Source of the DNA: Triops longicaudatus
Taxonomy: Eukaryota; Arthropoda; Branchiopoda; Notostraca; Triopsidae
Direction of reading: 5' to 3'
DNA length: 64,000 bases
Assembly: GCA_022885665.1 (NCBI GenBank)
Contig: JAGQDJ010000081.1
Span: forward strand, 124,001-188,000
Positions 52,502-62,572 of this stretch are shown piece after piece (position 1 is the stretch's first letter; each line of letters begins with the position of its first letter). A program made the translations under genes and the position numbers. The notes under the pieces are model-generated. The model was not told the DNA's origin. It worked only from the letters and a program-made list of their open reading frames with translations, and made no database searches.

Positions 52502-52544
52502 GTCCTCCGACCTTCGCGAGTACCCCTATATCCTCTTACATACA

Positions 52545-52760
52545 TTACATACATTTGAAATCACAGTTCTCATTACTGGGTCGTGGTTCGAGCAAGCTTA
52601 GGAGTGTCCTCCAGTGAGCCATATCTTGGGTCACGGACGTTAGCTCCCACATTGTACGACGCCTGCCTACCGGTCTTTCGCAGATCAACTTGGTTTGAAA
52701 TATCTTCCTCCGCAGTCTTTTAGCAGACATGTGCTGTACGTGCCCTAGTCAGCGCAATTT
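52545..52760 (-). pseudogene. LINE-type retrotransposon C-terminal fragment
   Basis: The minus strand encodes LGHVQHMSAKRLRRKIF followed by a P-x-GRRR segment and a W-x-LL segment. This is the pattern found after the reverse transcriptase domain of many LINE ORF2 proteins (W-x-GHVxRM...GRPxxRW). The tryptophan expected just before LGHV is a TGA stop. The rest of the element is absent. It is a dead 5'-truncated copy. Confidence 0.6.
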
Positions 52761-53353
52761 AGATGTCTGGGTTTTCAGGAGAAGCGTTTTGAAGAGGTTC
52801 CCTAATGTCGCTGTGCTTCATCCTATTTATTCACTCATATCCTCTTGAGACCGAGCAAATAGGTAGATAACTTTTTACAGTGAGAGTAGCCCTGTGATCC
52901 TACTGCGTAACCCTTACACTATGGGTTTGAACCAGCCGCTTTCAAGGTTAAAGGTCGTGAAAATGTAAAATTACATGGCATAAATAACTACTCTGTGTGA
53001 ATAGTAAACGAATTGCTTTTCACTTCGACAGCGATGTGTTAAAAGCTCCTATTGCGCCTAATGTAGGTTAATCAGCTTTGAAAGGCATCATTAGACCTCT
53101 GAGGCTTCTATGTAAACTTTTTTTTTTTTTTTTGCTCAGTACGGTAAGCTACATGCAACAAAGCACTATGAAGCTGCATGGATAAGCTTTCAAAAAGATG
53201 ATTGGGATGGTGTTACGAGGAGATAAAACTTGCTTTGCCATCCTCCTCTGTTATCTACTTCCGTTTACACCCCCCATCGGGAATGGATTCTCTACTTTCC
53301 TGTACGACTTGTTCTAACACGTCCAGTTTCAGACGTTGAAATAGTTCGGCAAC

Positions 53354-54235
53354 ATGCAAAAATTTTACTACGCTGTTGTTTTCGCGGGTAAATTTTATCT
53401 CTTACAATACATATGTAAATTTGTTAACAAAAGCTTTTAGTGACCTTCCCGCTGTTGACTTTCGCGCAGCAGTACGACGAGGACGGCGAAGTAATGGAGT
53501 GTGATCCCACTCTAGCAGACGATTGCTTTAAAGAAGTTATGCTAAACCTGCAATGTCAAATGAGCAAGCGAAAGGGACCTGACTGTCTAAAACGAAATGT
53601 CACAGACTTGTGCAGGTAACCCTATAAATACCTTTTAACAGAGATTGAGCATTAATGTATGCTTCATTTCATGTCGTGCATTTAGCGCCATGGACGATGC
53701 ATTATCGTGTACTTCTGATATTATTGACACATCGTGTGGGAAAAAGCAAGGCAGAGATCGTTTTGATGCCTGGCTCCGTGGCCTACGTGCTGTTTACTAT
53801 AACCTGTGTGATAAAACAATGACCGGTTTGATTACACTAACGCAGAACCCGCATTGCTGGAGTCCAATCACCTTTTTGGCTTGCACGGAACGTTCCGCAG
53901 GGATTGATCACATGAATGATCTCCTTAGAATCAAACTTGATTTAAATACATGCAAGTATGTAGCCGAGACCCGTAATCTTTGACAAAACTCACTAAGATT
54001 GTTTTTTAGTCGACTTCTGGTAAGCACAGCGGTTTGTAATGTCGAAGCAATATCAACAACAGACAGGCGCTGTACACCATCTCAGGACGTTGTTAGCGAA
54101 ATGCTCCATACATTTTTCTCTGCAACAGACTGCGGCAAATCATGTCTTTACTCCTCAAATGCGCAAGCGTTTGGAACTTCAGGCTTTATAACACTAGTTG
54201 TTCTCTCAATTGTAGCGTTTTTCACATTACAGTAA
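53354..54235 (+). CDS. Secreted cysteine-rich protein, probably GPI-anchored
   Basis: Not recognised as any named family. Four exons: 53354-53387, 53441-53615, 53686-53955, 54010-54235; 705 nt, 234 residues, in frame. The spliced N-terminus is a textbook signal peptide (MQKFYYAVVFAVTFPLLTFA, cleavage probably before QQ), split by an intron after residue 11. The mature part holds about 15 cysteines in roughly 190 residues, in spaced pairs, with one N-glycosylation site (NVT). The end is a small-residue stretch followed by a hydrophobic tail (GFITLVVLSIVAFFTLQ) and stop, which fits a GPI attachment signal. No catalytic motif is visible. It is likely an extracellular or surface protein with a disulfide-stabilised fold, tail-to-tail with MRPL2 (67 bp between stops). 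Confidence 0.85.
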
Positions 54236-54301
54236 TTATTGCATTCCAGTAACAAGGAATACACCGACAGTTTTAACTATATATTTTCGTTTTCAAAATT
54301 A

Positions 54302-55878
54302 CTACGACAACGTTAAGTTTAATTTCTCGCACGGAGGTTCACCACGCTGGCTATACACTCTAATGGGAGGTAAGGGTTTGATTTTCCTTCCATAACGTCC
54401 ATCTTTTCGGTGCCACAGACCCGATCGGGGCCGGTATCCCATATGACGCAAGTTTTGGGGACTGCCGATATGAACAGTGTTGTGTTCTGGATTTGATACT
54501 TGTCCTATAACAGCAAGAGGCTAAGTTTACACGTTTACATTCAGCTGATGTCCACACTTACCAACTACAGCCATGCATTCTTGACTCAGCGAGAGTTCTC
54601 GTTTCTTAGTGATTTGCACGATGACTCGATCTCCAACTTTCCTTACAACAGTTCCTGACGTACCCGCTGCTTTCATGAAAAACGCCCCTTCGCCAGCGTA
54701 CCTTTCAATGCAGCAAATTCGAGTGCCAGCAGGCAAAGCCCCCAATGGATGCGCATCCCCTTCTTTGGGTCGCACTGCGTGATTCATGAGAAAAAGCTCT
54801 GAATTTCCGCACAAACAAGGACTTTTTTTTCAGTTACCTGCAATCCTAGGAATTTCACTTGACGTTGTTATAAGATCTCCAGGTTTCATGCTGGTTGTGG
54901 CGATAATATATCTCATACTGTCTTCGGATGCAACCAGTGCGATGTGGGCAGATCGGACGAAAGAATTACTGACGATCTTGATTACCTTTTCCACTAAGGG
55001 TGGTCCTTCTTTAGGTCCATGTCGGAACAGGTCCACCCACAAGTAGTCGTACTTAATACCTCCACCAATAGTACCAACCACAACACGACCTGCAGAAGGA
55101 AACATAAAAATAAAAGTAAGTTGATGCTTTAGTAAACAAGCTGTCAGAAGCAATTACGATCTGACAACGGAGCTTATGTCACACAAGCAAATTTAATGGC
55201 ACTTTTACAGAACTGAGCGGGGTAATCTTCCACTTGACAAGGGTGGTTTCAACTTGGGAAAATAAAAGAAACAATACTACATTTTACAAAAGGTACGTTT
55301 CTTCTAATCCCTCCTTCGATTCGTAGTTTTCCTATCCTTATCTGACTAAATGTAACCCAACTTACTAAACCTAACCTAACTTAACTAAAAATAACAAAAC
55401 ATAACCAACTTTAGCTCAATTTAACAAATTTTAAGGCACTTAATCCCCACGCGCCTATGCAAACCATAGGTAAATCAATGCAAAAGTTGGGCCAGTTTGG
55501 TCAGGCTTAATTAAGTTAGGTTAGTCTGATCAGGTTAATTTAGGCCCAGATTATATTTAGGAATTTATTATTGTCTTTATTTCAAGTTTCTAAAGCTCAC
55601 GTACCAGTTTCGGTATCCCTGCCACCAAGTCTCGTGACTTTGAGGGGTTCAATGGTATACTTTCCATCTTCCGGATAGTGGACGATTCTTCTATAGTTTT
55701 TTGTTTTCGGAATCGGAACATAGCCCGAATTATTTAAACTGTAGGAACGTGCCAAAGCAGCTTGGAGCTGCACGAGGGTAGCAGGAACAGCACTGGCTAT
55801 TGCGTGGAAATCAGTGCTTCTAAGGGGAACGATATTGCGACACGCAACGCCTAATTGCCGGTTTATTAAAGAAAACAT
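54302..55878 (-). CDS. MRPL2: Mitochondrial ribosomal protein uL2m
   Basis: Core large-subunit protein of the mitochondrial ribosome, near the peptidyl-transferase centre. Four exons: 55605-55878, 54838-55089, 54562-54798, 54302-54504; 966 nt, 321 residues. An N-terminal basic, Ser/Ala-rich stretch of about 60 residues is a likely mitochondrial presequence. Conserved uL2 motifs: VTRLGGRDTETGRVVV, GGGIKYDYLWVDLFRHGP, SEDSMRYIIAT, KPGDLITTS, AHPLGALPAGT, AAGTSGTVVRKVGDRVIVQ, RPRSGLWHRKDGRYGRKIKPLPP. Its start is 310 bp from that of CZIB, transcribed the other way. Intron 1 (55090-55604) carries CCTAA-like degenerate repeats. Confidence 0.95.
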
Positions 55879-56187
55879 CTAAATAAACGAGTAGTTTTCA
55901 AATTAATTTATTATATTTTCTCAGAAGTACGAAATGTTACCTTTAGTGTTTATGTTATGAATACCCCCTCCCCAATAGTAACTATGTCTTTAAACACTAG
56001 GTGACACCGTTTTTCAAAAACCTTGGTATTTCCCGTCTTTAACAATTACTCGCCGCCCATTCCCATAGTTGACCCACTGTAATGGGAAAAGACACGCCCC
56101 TAACTTGTACTGGATCAGAAATATCTAGAATTCTTTGCCGTGGAAAGACCTTCGGCAAAACACACATGTTAAATTTTCACATTAAGC
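55879..56187. promoter_or_regulatory. Divergent promoter region MRPL2/CZIB
   Basis: 309 bp between the two start codons on opposite strands. No ORF or repeat. Both genes are housekeeping-type, so a shared bidirectional promoter is likely but inferred from layout only. Confidence 0.55.
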
Positions 56188-56895
56188 ATGGTAGTAAACA
56201 TATTCTTTCATTTATACAATTCGGAGATTTAATAGATTTTTTTATTCTAGAAAATTAGTCTTCAGTTCAAAGCGACTCTTGAAAATTTGATACTGCTAAG
56301 CCCAGCAGGCGAAGATTTTCGTTGGTATGTTATGGTAATACCGAGTGACATGTCGCGAAAAGTGGACAGCTATATTCCTTGTTTTTAGATACGATGCCAA
56401 AATTGTCAAGAAACCACTGGTTGGCATTACATTACCCAATCCGAGACAGTTCCTTTGAAAGGAAGCCGAGGTTCGGCAAATATTGTTCTTAAATGCAAAC
56501 TCTGCAGCCGAGAAAATAGCATAAGTATTGTTACTGAATAGACCACGTATTGCATTTCTAGAGTTGACTTTAAATTTAGGTATACTCCCAGAAAGTGTGA
56601 AGAATTATACGAGTGATAATCAAGATGTGTTCAAAACGTTGGTAACGTTTGATTGTCGTGGTGCCGAGCCAACCGACTTTTCTCCTCGAGTAACGCGTCT
56701 TCAAATGTTGTTTCTTAACATAGACAGTTTTGTAATTGTATTTCGTCGTAGAACGGTTGGAATGCGGAGGCCGAAAGTGGCACAAAGTTTACCGACATTG
56801 ATCTGTCCGATAAGGAATGGGCCGATTATGACGAACGGGGCCAACAAACGGTCGGCGTGTATGAAGTAACACATCAGTTCATCCGCGAGAAATAA
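56188..56895 (+). CDS. CZIB: CXXC zinc-binding protein CZIB (C1orf123/UPF0587)
   Basis: Small conserved eukaryotic zinc-binding protein of unclear function. Exons: 56188-56190 (start codon only, inferred), 56251-56334, 56389-56524, 56562-56689, 56752-56895; 495 nt, 164 residues against about 160 in human. Family motifs: QFKATLENL, GEDFRWY, the two zinc knuckles CQNC and CKLC, LKGSRGSANIV, FDCRGAEPTDFSP, FTDIDLSDKEWADYDE and VGVYEVTHQF. The start exon is the weakest part: ATG immediately followed by GTAGTA, which would give MKISLQFKATLEN; an upstream UTR exon may exist. Introns are 37-62 nt, among the shortest here. Confidence 0.92.
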
Positions 56896-57177
56896 ATAAT
56901 TAGAAGTGTTACTGGGTTGTTTTGTGTGACAAATACAAAAATCCACGTTCTATCGTTTTGGAAGTATCCTGCTTGTCATTTTTTATTTCTCTGCTCGTAC
57001 CGAAGAATAAGAATTCTTCAACAAAAATTTTCTTCACTTTACTCCCTTTTACTACTTGACACTGTAGAATACAATGGCCAGCCAGTGCACTGACATAATC
57101 TATGACCGAAAGTAGGCTGTCCACTACAATGGAAAAAGGAAGATGACATGTTTCTACGCACAACAAAAACAATATTC

Positions 57178-58473
57178 TTATTGTTGTTGCGCCGCCAACT
57201 TCTTCTTCAAAGACTCGGGCATCTCAGGAGGAGGAGGGCGGGGCATGGCGAGGGCAACCTTTACGGCGTCGTAGATGAACCACTGCAAAGCAGTCAAGGT
57301 ACCAATCATGATAATCCTAGGCACCAAGCCCTTCCACAATCCTGTAAATGACGTCAGTGTTAAGAACTCAGCTTTCTTCCTCCCGAATTACACCGGCTAT
57401 CTAAGCTTACCCATGAAGCCAACCTTCTTGACACAGTCGACAGCGGTGGAGCCCTTATCCTGGTTCAATTTGGATACAATGGTATCAGCAGGGTGGGAAA
57501 CGACAGCGCAGAAGACACCAGCAATGTAACCAGCAGCGAAGGTAACAACCAATTGTTCGCCCTTGGTGCATTCAGCGCGGGGTTTGGGCACCACGTGACT
57601 AATTTTAATTTTCAGAACATTTTACCAATCGGTAATGAACATATTACGTGTAAAGCAGTTCGACCGTCCTTTCGAAGCAAGCGAACTTCATCATGGTGTA
57701 GGGGATTTGCCTCATCCAGAGAGGTACAAGGGACTTGTAAAAGCCGTTGAAGCCTTCTTGGCGGTAGATGATGGGAACAGCTTCACGCATGGTGCTGACG
57801 AAGCCAGGTTGCGTTTGGATACGGACCTTGACAGCTTCCATTGGCGACAAGGCGATATCGGCAAAGAATTCTGCCGATGCCGAGGCAGCCAAGTAAAGGG
57901 AAGTACGGTACAAGTACGAGTTTTCCTCGCCGAGGATGTTACCGTAGACTCCCTTGAAGAGTTCGTAGAAACCAAACTTACACAACCCCTAGAACAGACA
58001 TTTATTATAGCTTCAAAAATGTTCGTCAAGCGTTAATTTAATTACTTGAGCAGAATAACCGATGAAAGTCGGGGCCCAACCTTTAGCCAAGCCACGGATG
58101 CCTTCTTCAGCAACGGTTACCTACGTAGAAAATTTGCAGAATTATTGAAAGATCTCTAAGAATGATAACGCACTTACCTTAAAGCCGGTGCCGATGTTCT
58201 TGTACTTTTCGGAGTTGACTTGGATACGGCACTTGACCAAATCCAAAGGTACGATGGCTGTGTGAGTAATACCGCAGGAAAGAACACCACCCAAGCCGCA
58301 CAAAGCGTAGTACTTAGCAGAGCCATATTCGCAGCTGTATTTTTCTACAAACGCAAAAATCACATTAAAAACGAGCAAGATCCACGACGACCAACAATGC
58401 GATTAAGGGCCAGTTTACCTGCAGCCGCGGCCATAATTTGTCGGGAAGGGACCAACTTATTTGTATCAGCCAT
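57178..58473 (-). CDS. SLC25A3: Mitochondrial phosphate carrier
   Basis: Imports inorganic phosphate into the matrix for ATP synthesis. Six exons: 58419-58473, 58178-58344, 58046-58120, 57648-57988, 57411-57598, 57178-57341; 990 nt, 329 residues, three mitochondrial-carrier repeats. Signature motifs: PLDLVKCRIQV, SPMEAVKVRIQTQPG and HPADTIVSKL. The phosphate-carrier segments CGLGGVLSCGITHT, LYLAASASAEFFADIAL and WMRQIPYTMMKFACFERTVE are near-identical to the family. Unlike mammalian SLC25A3 there is no long cleaved presequence (start MADTNKLVPS). A 5' UTR intron is likely: donor CG|GTAAGT at about 58571 and acceptor AATTAG at about 58495. Divergent from PDHB, which suggests joint regulation of mitochondrial energy genes. 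Confidence 0.95.
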
Positions 58474-58873
58474 CGTTACTCAAAGGGTAGGTAAGTCCTA
58501 ATTGAACAAAAAAATTGATATCTGTCCACAGAAAAGAGGAGTTAAAGAGCCCAAGATTCCTTCACTTACCGAAGTCAGCTGGGTAAGGGAAGAGACAGGA
58601 TGCAACGTTGCGCAGTAGACTTTAAGTTTGATAGAGTTTGTTCTAAACTTACCAAACTCTTTTATAACTATAACTAATATTTAAATTTAAAGTAAAAATT
58701 TATGTTCCGTAATAAATTTTATAAAAAATTAACAAGAGATTATGAACGCAACGTTGAAAGTGGAACGACAAACTCGTTCGCTGTAAGCTCCGCCTTTTCT
58801 TCCCGTTTTCTCGTGTTTGGGATACAGTAAGGGTAGATTTGTACAAATAACGTCGCTTTAAACGGTTTGCATA
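58474..58873. promoter_or_regulatory. Divergent promoter region SLC25A3/PDHB
   Basis: 400 bp between opposite start codons, containing the probable 5' UTR exon of SLC25A3 (about 58572-58640). Both products act in mitochondrial energy metabolism. A shared bidirectional promoter is inferred from position. Confidence 0.6.
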
Positions 58874-61800
58874 ATGGCTCACTTAAATACCGGTGTGTCT
58901 ACACTATTGAAGGTAAAGTGCTGTATTTGAATTGTTGATTTTGAAGCCTTTAATTATTTTAGGCATTCGTATCCACGGGCCGCTCTACTGGAACCAGAGC
59001 GATTTCTACATCAAAAGCAGCTGCTGCTCAAGTAATTCGTTCCTAGAGGTTGCTGAGCTTACTTTTGACCATGCATTTGAATAGATGACAGTTCGTGATG
59101 CACTAAATTCAGCTATTGACGAAGAAATGGAGAGAGACGAGAGAGTGTTGATCCTCGGAGAAGAAGTAGCGCAGTACGACGGTGCTTATAAAATCACTCG
59201 AGGATTGTGGAAGAAATGGGGAGACAAACGTGTTATCGATACACCTATCACAGAAATGGGCTTTGCTGGCATTGCTGTTGGTGCTGCAATGGTAAGATAA
59301 AATATTGGGTGGCTTTATCACTACCATGTTTAGGGCAGAATAGAATAGTTACTTACATACGTCGTGTTTTAGTTTACATAGTTCAGGTTACGCATACGTA
59401 ACAGTGTCTGTCTAGTAAGCAGAAATAATGTCCTCAACTAAGGTTCTTTAAAGTAGCAATCGTAATGCAAGTCGATCAAGTTTACTGTTAAGTCGAAAGG
59501 TTTGACAGCAATCTACTGAGCGAGGCGGCGCTATGAATTCGACCCGCCTTACCTCCTAAAGCTGAAGGGCATGCACCGTAATATTTCTATGAAAACCAAA
59601 AATCGTTTCCTGCATTAAGGTGAAAATTCGGTATAGAGACGTGGGATCAGTAACAAAATGAAACGTACTTAACTTTTTAAGCATTCTTGCAGAATGGCAG
59701 AATGGCATTCTATGAAGTTTTTTTTCGCATTGACCTTTATAATGAATAATACAGTACAGTATTGTGTTAAGATAATTTAAAAATATATAGTCAACATTTT
59801 TTTTTTCAAATCACGCATTTTTCGTTTCAGTTTACGTGATACGTCGTTTTAGTTGTGTGAGAAATGACCTAAAGTCATTCTGCGATTGTCGTAGACTGGT
59901 CCCCGGAATTAAATCAATTTCCCCTTTCATTTAGCTCGTGCCGAATATGTGAGGCATGGTTCCGTGGTGTAGCGGTTATCACGTCTGCTTTACACGCAGT
60001 AGGTCCCCGGTTCGATCCCGGGCGGAACCATGTTTTTATCTTTATTTTGAGATTTTCTCACAAGTAAAGTAAATCCTCGCTTTAACTGATCCTGATCGTA
60101 ACAGACAGTCGGCTATTGAGAACAAGGTCTATAGGTCCCGGTGAAATGTCTATTTTAGTATAGTGAAAGTACTGGCTATAATGGAGCGAATTCCTTTATT
60201 TTTTATATATACATAAATATATAATTTTTGGCGCTGCGTCAGAATTACCCAGTATTTTCTTAATAGCTAAAAGTGCGACTGTTGCAAACTGGCAGACTGA
60301 ATGCAGGGTAATTCAAAGTCCTGTAGTGTGTGCTCATCTCTTGTGCAAGCCTCATTTGTTTTTCACTCGTTATTCGGATTACTAATTGAATTCGACGTTA
60401 GATAATTAAAAGACTGGTAATGAAAATGTCAGAAATGCTTACTATTTACTTGAAAGTGGGAAAGTTATGTTCAGGATCATTTCAGGAAAGTTAATGTTTA
60501 TTTGCACAGGTATTTTTTAAGGCAGTTCACGTCAATATTGACTATTGAGGAGAATTGATTATAGCAGGCAAATTTACTGCCCCCTTTACTGTCTATTATA
60601 ACAAAGTTCTGTTTCACCCAGTGTCAGAATACCATTGGTTTTTCGACTAATAACTTTTTTAAGGCATACGGTGTACGGTTCCGTGGTGTAGCGGTTATCA
60701 CGTCTGCTTTACACGCAGTAGGTCCCCGGTTCGATCCCGGGCGGAACCACATTTTTTTTTTTTCAAGGTCTTCTTATATTTATGTTGTTTGGGTTCATAA
60801 GTTATGTATAAAAACTTGTAAAATAATAATAGACATAAAGTAAAATCTCGCTATAACGTACACTTGTTACAACGAACAATCGGCTGTAGAGCACAAGGTC
60901 CCACAGGTCCCAGTGAAACGCCTATGTAAAAGTACAGGGAAATATAACGGCTGTAACGAACTCGCCCATAATAACTGCGGTCCCTGTGCTAATTTATACA
61001 TGCGTTTTTTTTTCGGCTACAGTGAACCCTGCCATCGATAACGCATAAAAACAACAGAAATAAAGGGAAAACTTGAGTTGCACAATATCACGATACTGGA
61101 ATTAGTGTTCAAGGTTTTTAGTCGGGCTCCTCGAGCAAGCTATAACGTAATTTAGTCCCTTTGATGCTTTCGCTCTCAAATGACTTCCATTGGCCATATG
61201 TTATATAGATGACTACAGGAAAAAAAAACTTTATTCGACTGTGCTCTTACTTCATTAGAAAATGGGAAAAAAGGCTTCTCTTGCGAAGCAGCGTCCATTA
61301 ACACTTGATATGCTACGTGAAATAGATAAGACAGTGAATATGAGTAAAATTATTTTCTAAGGCATTTTGGGCCAATATTGGCTATTACGTACAGACAGCT
61401 ATAACGTACTCATTTTCCGTCCCCTTGCGCATATGTTGTAGCGAAATTTTACTGTAGCTTCTAATATAAAAACCTCTGATATAAAATGTTTCCGAATGTT
61501 CATATTATTTCTTTTTATTCACGGTTTTCCTTTCTGTACATTCAGGCTGGTTTGAGGCCAATTTGCGAGTTCATGACATTCAATTTTTCGATGCAAGCCA
61601 TTGATCAAGTCATCAACTCGGCCGCCAAGACTTTCTACATGTCTGCAGGCATTGTAAGTTTTTATTAAGTATAGCAATAGCCCGTAACGATGTTTTTCTT
61701 TTTTAGGTAAATGTCCCTATTGTATTCCGTGGTCCAAACGGCGCGGCTGCAGGCGTAGCTGCCCAGCATTCCCAGTGTTTTGGTGCCTGGTATAGCCATT

Positions 61801-62572
61801 GTCCCGGCTTAAAGGTAAATAGCGAAGTCTTGCCGTATCAGCAGTTACCTTGTTAATGTGACGCTTATCGTAGGTGCTATCTCCTTATTCTGCCGAAGAT
61901 GCGCGAGGTTTGTTAAAGGCTGCAATTCGCGATCCTGATCCCGTTGTTTTCCTCGAAAATGAAATTTTGTATGGTACGCCTTTTGATATCAGCGATGAAG
62001 CCCTTTCGAAGGACTTCGTCCTACCGATTGGCAAGGCTAAGATCGAAAGACAGGGTTCGTATGATTTATTTTTCTACAGGTCATAATTTGGAGGTCATAA
62101 TTTCTTTTGTATTTTTCATGCACTAGGAAAAAATGTCACGTTGATTGCTCACTCGAGAGCTGTAGCAACTAGCTTGGAAGCCGCCAAGGAATTGGCTGCC
62201 GCTGGAATCGATTGCGAAGTTATCAACTTGCGCTCTTTGCGTCCATTGGACATTGAAACCATTACGACTTCTATTATGAAGACGAACCATTTGGTTACCG
62301 TGGAACACGGTTGGCCTCAGTCGGGTGTAGGTTCCGATATCATCGCCCGTATTGCAGAAAGTAATGCCGACACACGAAACCTTTTCCTGAATAAACTTGC
62401 CTTTAACTCGATTTCTTCCGTAGGCCCGGCATTCTTTTACTTGGATGCACCCGTAGCCCGAGTCCATGGCGTCGATATCCCCATGCCATACGCCAAATCT
62501 TTGGAAGAAGCAGCTTTGCCACAGCCCAGGGACGTTGTTAGAACTGTAAAGAAATTATTAAATGTTAAATAA
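58874..62572 (+). CDS. PDHB: Pyruvate dehydrogenase E1 component subunit beta, mitochondrial
   Basis: Beta subunit of the thiamine-diphosphate E1 of the pyruvate dehydrogenase complex in the matrix. Eight exons: 58874-58912, 58963-59031, 59085-59291, 61546-61653, 61707-61814, 61874-62054, 62127-62360, 62424-62572; 1095 nt, 364 residues. The first two exons give a Ser/Ala/Arg-rich presequence of about 36 residues, and the mature part starts near MTVRDALNSAI. Conserved stretches: LGEEVAQYDGAYKITRGL, DTPITEMGFAGIAVGAAM, VPIVFRGPNGAAAGVAAQHS, PIGKAKIERQG, KTNHLVTVEHGWPQSGVGSDI and AFFYLDAPVARVHG. Intron 3 (2254 nt) hosts two tRNA genes. Intron 7 (62361-62423) is 63 nt, has no in-frame stop and keeps frame if retained. 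AATAAA polyadenylation signals lie near 62757-62780. Confidence 0.96.
59958..60030 (+). tRNA. tRNA-Val (anticodon TAC), copy 1
   Basis: 73-nt cloverleaf. GGTTCCG pairs with CGGAACC plus discriminator A; A box TGGTGTAGCGG; anticodon loop TTTACAC with TAC; B box GGTTCGATCCC. A short T run follows as the Pol III terminator. No intron. It lies inside PDHB intron 3 on the sense strand and is identical to copy 2, 719 bp downstream. Confidence 0.96.
60065..60617. mobile_element. Tigger/pogo-like non-autonomous element, diverged copy 1
   Basis: It starts near TAAAGTAAATCCTCGC and shares blocks (CGGCTATTGAGAACAAGGTC, CAGTATT, CAATATTG) with the 60836-61456 copy, including a related right end. It lies directly downstream of tRNA copy 1. 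It is more eroded than copy 2 and has no ORF. Confidence 0.55.
60677..60749 (+). tRNA. tRNA-Val (anticodon TAC), copy 2
   Basis: All 73 nt are identical to the copy at 59958-60030, and the terminator T run is stronger (13 T). It lies in the same PDHB intron and orientation. The flanks differ apart from the downstream repeat, so gene conversion or selection keeps the tRNA identical. Confidence 0.96.
60836..61456. mobile_element. Tigger/pogo-like non-autonomous element, copy 2
   Basis: The left end AGTAAAATCTCGCTATAACG and the reverse complement of the right end (AGTAAAATTTCGCTACAACA) are inverted repeats matching about 18 of 22. The CTCGCTATAACG-type terminus is typical of pogo/Tigger elements. 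The ends are flanked by TA dinucleotides, fitting a TA target duplication. No ORF. It sits downstream of tRNA copy 2. Confidence 0.65.

Larger units (their letters stand above)
47314..53353. other. 6-kb gene desert
   Basis: Contains a degenerate CCTAA-rich stretch (48520-48660), a hAT-like palindromic element (49755-49921), a poly-T run (50600-50627), single foldback arms (51440-51545, 52925-53146), a hAT MITE (52346-52501) and a LINE fragment (52545-52760). No host gene is supported. The first few hundred bases should hold the GT43 gene promoter. Confidence 0.6.
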
